Assembly: GCA_946481585.1 (NCBI GenBank)
Contig: CAMLOF010000096.1
Span: 1 to 9,673 of the forward strand
Origin: an uncultured Macromonas sp.
GTDB lineage: Bacteria > Pseudomonadota > Gammaproteobacteria > Burkholderiales > Burkholderiaceae
Reading direction: 5' to 3'
Length of the DNA stretch: 9,673 nt
How positions within the stretch are numbered: position 1 is the first letter of the stretch; each line of letters starts with the position of its first letter. A program made the translations under genes and the position numbers. The notes under the pieces were generated by a model. That model was given only the letters and a program-made list of their open reading frames with translations. It made no database searches and had not been told where the DNA came from. Below, in pieces: positions 6,369 to 9,673 of this stretch.

Positions 6369-7130
6369 TCAGGATTGAGCCATACGGGCATCGGGTATCC
6401 AGGGCTGCCACTGTCCACCAACCAGCACTTCACAAGGTTGAAAGTTGCTCTTGTAGCTCATTTTGGGGCTCGCGGCGATCCAGTACCCCAAATAGACGAA
6501 GGGAAGTTGCAGGGCGCGGGCCTGGTCAATTTGCCAAAGCACGTTGAAGGTGCCGTAGCTCGCTTTCGGGTCTGGCTCGTAGAACGTGTAAACGGCAGAG
6601 AGGCCGTCAGCCAGTATGTCAACCACAGACACCATGACGACACGCTCAGCCTGATATTGGGTCGCCGGTTGCAGGAATTCGACCAACCGTGAGTTGGTCC
6701 TGCTTTGCAACAGAAACTGGCTATATTGATCAATGTTGTCGTGATCCATGCCCCCGCCAGGGTGCCTGCTGTGCTGGTAGCGGAGGTAAAGCTCGTAGTG
6801 TTCTTTGACGAAGCCCAGGCTCAGGACGCGTACTTGAAGATCGGCATGTCGGCTCTGGGCGCGCCGTTGGCTGCGGTTGGCTCTGAAGGCTTTTGCATCC
6901 ACCCGCAGCGGCACGCAGGCTTGGCATCCGTCGCAATGGGGGCGGTAGGTGAACATGCCGCTGCGACGAAAGCCGTGAGTCACCAGATCTGAGTATGTGT
7001 CGCTGTGGATGAGGTGGCTGGGTGTCGCCACTTGAGAGCGAGCCATCCGCCCTGGCAGGTAGCTGCAGGGGTAGGGTGCCGTGGCATAGAACTGCAGGGC
7101 GTGTAGCGGTAGTTCCTTGGGATGGGTCAC
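6369..7130 (-). CDS. bpt: Aspartate/glutamate leucyltransferase (Bpt; often annotated arginyl-tRNA-protein transferase)
   Basis: 253 residues, the usual size for the bacterial ATE-like transferase. It transfers leucine from Leu-tRNA to proteins with N-terminal Asp or Glu, making them ClpS/ClpAP substrates; older annotations call it arginyltransferase (ate). The N-terminal ATE domain shows [15 protein letters not shown] (C22), then [19 protein letters not shown] and the cysteine cluster C66-D-G-C69-Q-A-C72. The C-terminal acyltransferase domain carries [18 protein letters not shown] and ends near [20 protein letters not shown] chose GTG 7130-7128 because [22 protein letters not shown] matches the family's usual start and the codon overlaps the aat stop as GTGA, implying translational coupling. 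The frame stays open further upstream, but only as a shadow of aat. Whether it transfers Leu rather than Arg is from family knowledge. Confidence 0.95.
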   Translation of the reverse strand: MTHPKELPLHALQFYATAPYPCSYLPGRMARSQVATPSHLIHSDTYSDLVTHGFRRSGMFTYRPHCDGCQACVPLRVDAKAFRANRSQRRAQSRHADLQVRVLSLGFVKEHYELYLRYQHSRHPGGGMDHDNIDQYSQFLLQSRTNSRLVEFLQPATQYQAERVVMVSVVDILADGLSAVYTFYEPDPKASYGTFNVLWQIDQARALQLPFVYLGYWIAASPKMSYKSNFQPCEVLVGGQWQPWIPDARMAQS

Positions 7131-7888
7131 GGTGCTTTCATGCCGTTGCCCGGCATGGATCGGTCTAGCAACGCATTCCAGTATAGGGGGTCGAATCGCC
7201 AAGTGGGGGCGGGCTCGCGGATGGCCTCGCGCACCGTGAGCAAAAAGCGGCTGCGCGGCTCTTCGCTCGCACCCAGGCTGGACAGGTGGGCGGTGTTTTG
7301 CTGGCAGTCTATGGCCTGGACGCCCCAGGCCTTGCAGCAGGCGATGAGCCCGGCCAGGGCCATTTTGGAGGCATTGCTGCGGTGGCTGAACATCGATTCG
7401 CCAAACACCATGCGCCCGAGGTTGACGCAGTACAGGCCACCCACAAGCCTGCCTTCCCACCAGGTTTCCACGCTGTGGGCGTGGCCTGCATGGTGCAAGG
7501 CGGTGTAGGCGTGGACCATGTCAGGCACGATCCATGTACCGCTTTGGCCGACACGAGGCGTATGGGCGCAGGCCTGGATCACCTGTTCAAAAGCGGTGTC
7601 AACTTTGATTTCCAGCCGCCCGCTACGCAAGCCCGTGCGGATTTCCTTGCGCAGCGAGGGATGAAGCCGGAAGTGATGGGTCCGCAGCACCATGCGCGGG
7701 TCAGGGCTCCACCAAAGGATGGGTTGGTCGGCGCTGTACCAGGGAAAGATGCCTTCGGCGTAGGCACGCCGCAGCGTGGGCACATCCAGTACGCCACCCG
7801 CAGCCAGCAGGCCAGGGATGGGGTCGCCGGTTCCCCAGGCCTGTTCAGGCGGCGGGAATGCTTCGCCCGGCGCCAGCCAGGGCAGCAT
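7127..7888 (-). CDS. aat: Leucyl/phenylalanyl-tRNA--protein transferase
   Basis: About 253 residues. It transfers Leu or Phe from aminoacyl-tRNA to N-terminal Lys or Arg of proteins, creating N-degrons recognised by ClpS for ClpAP degradation in the cytoplasm. The opening [19 protein letters not shown], followed by GLLAAGG and [11 protein letters not shown] with [10 protein letters not shown] (57-65), is the family hallmark. The D194-C-Q196 motif ([16 protein letters not shown]) matches the catalytic D186/Q188 region of E. coli Aat. The chosen start is ATG 7888, 14 bases after the nth stop. An in-frame TTG at 7906 would overlap the nth TGA as TTGA and add six residues; neither candidate has a clear Shine-Dalgarno, so the start is uncertain. 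The stop overlaps the bpt GTG, coupling the two N-degron transferases. Confidence 0.96.
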   Translation of the reverse strand: MLPWLAPGEAFPPPEQAWGTGDPIPGLLAAGGVLDVPTLRRAYAEGIFPWYSADQPILWWSPDPRMVLRTHHFRLHPSLRKEIRTGLRSGRLEIKVDTAFEQVIQACAHTPRVGQSGTWIVPDMVHAYTALHHAGHAHSVETWWEGRLVGGLYCVNLGRMVFGESMFSHRSNASKMALAGLIACCKAWGVQAIDCQQNTAHLSSLGASEEPRSRFLLTVREAIREPAPTWRFDPLYWNALLDRSMPGNGMKAP

Positions 7889-7902
7889 GGGTGTGTTGCG
7901 GC

Positions 7903-8535
7903 TCAAGGTGTTTTTTCTGGGTAGTCGCAATAGGTACTCACTGCGCAGCGGCCGCACTGGGGTTTGCGCGCCAGGCAGACGTAGCGCCCGTGCAGGATGA
8001 GCCAGTGGTGCGCGTCCTCCAGGTATTTGGCGGGCACGCGCTGCAGCAGTTTCTTTTCCACTTCCAGCGGCGTTTTGCCTGGGGCCAGGCCGGTGCGGTT
8101 GCCCAGGCGGAAGATGTGGGTGTCCACGGCCATGGTTGGTTCACCAAAGGCCACGTTGAGCACCACGTTCGCTGTCTTGCGGCCCACACCGGGCAGGGCT
8201 TCCAGGGCCTCACGGTCGCGCGGTACCTGTCCGCCGTGTTTCTCTACCAGAATGCGGCAGGTCTCCAGTAGGTGTTTGGCTTTGTTGCGGTACAGGCCGA
8301 TGGTGTTGATGTATGCCTCTAGCCCGGCTTGCCCCAGCGCAAGGATTTTGGCAGGCGTGTTGGCCACGGGAAACAGTTTCCTCGTGGCTTTGTTCACGCC
8401 AACGTCCGTGGCCTGGGCACTCAGCAGCACAGCGGCGAGCAGCTCGAACACGCTCGTATACTCCAGCTCGGTGTTGGGCTGTGGGTTGGCCGCTTGCAAA
8501 GTGGCGAAAAACAGTTCGATGTTTTCCTTTTTCAT
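7903..8535 (-). CDS. nth: Endonuclease III (DNA glycosylase/AP lyase)
   Basis: 210 residues, almost exactly the length of E. coli Nth (211). It excises oxidised pyrimidines and cleaves abasic sites in base-excision repair. The helix-hairpin-helix LPGVGRKTANVVL (114-126) contains catalytic K120, and D138 follows in VDTHIFR; both fall at the E. coli numbering. The C-terminal [4Fe-4S] cluster ligands C187, C194, C197 and C203 have the standard x6-x2-x5 spacing. ATG 8535 is supported by GGGAGA on the minus strand about eight bases upstream and by the family's usual start (MKKENIELFFATLQAANP). The same frame stays open far upstream, antisense to the aminotransferase, but that is a high-GC shadow. 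First gene of an apparent nth-aat-bpt unit. Confidence 0.98.
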   Translation of the reverse strand: MKKENIELFFATLQAANPQPNTELEYTSVFELLAAVLLSAQATDVGVNKATRKLFPVANTPAKILALGQAGLEAYINTIGLYRNKAKHLLETCRILVEKHGGQVPRDREALEALPGVGRKTANVVLNVAFGEPTMAVDTHIFRLGNRTGLAPGKTPLEVEKKLLQRVPAKYLEDAHHWLILHGRYVCLARKPQCGRCAVSTYCDYPEKTP

Positions 8536-8550
8536 GCTGAAGATTCTCCC

Positions 8551-9673
8551 ATGAGTGCTCCTTCCGCGATCCGTTTCGCCGACCGTTTGAACAACGTCGA
8601 AACCTCCGCCATCCGTGATCTGTTCAAGTTGCTGGGCAAACCCGGCATCATCAGTTTTGCTGGTGGATTCCCCGACGTGGCGCTGGTGGACGTGGACGGC
8701 ATTCGCGAAGCCACGCTGGCGGCGCTGGCCAACGAGCCAGGAGGCGCCTTGCAGTACGGCGCTACCGAAGGTTACCAGCCGCTGCGCGAGCAGTTGGCTG
8801 CCTTCATGGCGGCCAAGGGCGTGAGCCAGCTGGCCCCCGAGCAACTGATGGTGACCACCGGCAGCCAGCAGGCGCTTGACCTGCTGGGCAAGACGCTGGT
8901 TTCGCCTGGTGACAAGGTGATTGTGGAAGGCCCGACCTTCCTGGCCACGATCCAGTGCTTCCGCCTGTACGGCGCTCAGTTGGTGAGCGCACCCGTCGAC
9001 GGCGATGGCGTGCAGGTGGACCGGCTGGAGCAATTGATCGTTGAACACCGGCCCAAGTTTGTTTACCTCATCCCCACGTTTGGCAATCCTAGCGGTGCGA
9101 CGCTGACGCTGGAGCGCCGCAAGCGCATTCTGGAGCTGGCAGTGAAGTACCAGACGCTGATCGTGGAGGACGACCCCTACGGCGACCTGTATTTTGGCGA
9201 GGCGCCGCCGCCCAGCCTCTTGGCATTGAGCGAACAGGTGCCTGGCAGCCGTGAATGTCTGGTGCATTGCGGCTCCTTGAGCAAGACGCTGTCTGCCGGT
9301 TTCCGCCTCGGCTGGATGATTGCACCTGCGGAGTTGCAGGCCAAGGCGGTGATGTGCAAGCAGTTCAGCGACGCCAACTCCAGCACCTTTGCACAGGCCA
9401 CGGCGGCGCAGTATCTGAAAGCTGGCCGTATGGAGGGCAACCTGACGCGTGCCCGTGCCGTGTATGCCGAGCGGGCACAGACCATGTGCGATAGCCTGCG
9501 GGCCGAGCTGGGTGACGCCATTTCCTTCGTGCAGCCCAAAGGCGGCCTGTTTGTCTGGGCGCGCCTGACGGGTGCGGGTGGCCGCGAAACCGACGCAAAG
9601 GCCTATTCGCTGCGCGCTATTGACCAGGGTGTTGCGTTTGTGCCCGGTGTTCCGTTCTACTGCGATCAACCCG
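8551..9673 (+). CDS. PLP-dependent aminotransferase, class I/II (LysN/ARO8-like), 3' end beyond window
   Basis: 374 codons are present with no stop; the family is usually about 390-400 residues, so only the last ~20-30 are missing. Fold-type I aminotransferase features are in order: FADRLNNVETSAIRDLFKLL at 9-28, the FAGGFPD substrate segment, YGATEGYQPLRE (80-91), NPSG at N179-G182, EDDPYGDLYF (206-215, with D208 and Y210 for PLP), and the Schiff-base lysine K245 in SLSKTLSAGFRLGW, with R252 nearby. This subgroup covers 2-aminoadipate, aromatic and branched-chain transaminases and resembles MocR catalytic domains without the DNA-binding part; the substrate cannot be assigned. ATG 8551 has GAAGA at 8539-8543. 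It diverges from nth with 15 bp between the start codons. The reading frame was checked codon by codon to about 9420 and is intact. Confidence 0.93.
   Translation, partial: MSAPSAIRFADRLNNVETSAIRDLFKLLGKPGIISFAGGFPDVALVDVDGIREATLAALANEPGGALQYGATEGYQPLREQLAAFMAAKGVSQLAPEQLMVTTGSQQALDLLGKTLVSPGDKVIVEGPTFLATIQCFRLYGAQLVSAPVDGDGVQVDRLEQLIVEHRPKFVYLIPTFGNPSGATLTLERRKRILELAVKYQTLIVEDDPYGDLYFGEAPPPSLLALSEQVPGSRECLVHCGSLSKTLSAGFRLGWMIAPAELQAKAVMCKQFSDANSSTFAQATAAQYLKAGRMEGNLTRARAVYAERAQTMCDSLRAELGDAISFVQPKGGLFVWARLTGAGGRETDAKAYSLRAIDQGVAFVPGVPFYCDQP

Noticed and set aside
7131..7460. Upstream extension of bpt within aat
   Set aside because: The extra ~110 residues are an out-of-frame reading of aat. 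The family start MTHPKELPL at GTG 7130 is clear.
7903..9669. A 588-codon minus-strand open frame running from opposite the aminotransferase into nth
   Set aside because: Only the last 210 codons match a protein family (Nth), and its normal start is at 8535. The upstream part is antisense to an intact aminotransferase and has the repetitive His/Gln/Ala composition typical of high-GC shadow frames.

Overview
The window looks like a chromosomal core-metabolism segment from a betaproteobacterium of the order Burkholderiales, probably Comamonadaceae (Acidovorax/Hydrogenophaga/Rhodoferax-like). Three things point there: the high-GC codon usage, the gene order ilvH-ilvC-pssA-leuA, and two intergenic palindromes of a kind I recall from that family. 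The placement rests on recall of gene order and protein style, not on a database search.

Left half (1-4211, + strand): branched-chain amino acid synthesis. The 3' end of ilvH (acetolactate synthase regulatory subunit) is followed by a 51-bp palindromic repeat, then ilvC (ketol-acid reductoisomerase), a strong intrinsic terminator, pssA (phosphatidylserine synthase), a second repeat element, and leuA (2-isopropylmalate synthase) with its own terminator. IlvH and IlvC act in the shared Val/Ile/Leu route. LeuA diverts 2-ketoisovalerate to leucine. PssA is a phospholipid gene lying between them. The leader of leuA carries what appears to be a complete ribosome-mediated attenuator: a 19-codon leader ORF with four Leu codons (three consecutive), mutually exclusive hairpins, and a GC-rich terminator with a T-rich tail. 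This is the most interesting regulatory object in the window.

Middle (4212-5490, + strand): a PBP7/PbpG-type D-alanyl-D-alanine endopeptidase with its own promoter and a perfect inverted repeat next to the -35 element.

Right half (5536-8535, - strand): read in transcription order, nth (endonuclease III), aat (leucyl/phenylalanyl-tRNA-protein transferase), bpt (aspartate/glutamate leucyltransferase, often annotated as arginyltransferase) and an IclR-family regulator. nth, aat and bpt are tightly packed, and aat/bpt overlap by GTGA. The two transferases both add destabilising residues to protein N-termini for the ClpS/ClpAP N-degron pathway. A PLP-dependent aminotransferase (8551-end, + strand, truncated by the window edge) diverges from nth with only 15 bp between start codons.

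I found no mobile element, CRISPR array, tRNA, rRNA, phage gene or defence system. The window is mostly ordinary core genome, and its unusual content is regulatory and intergenic.
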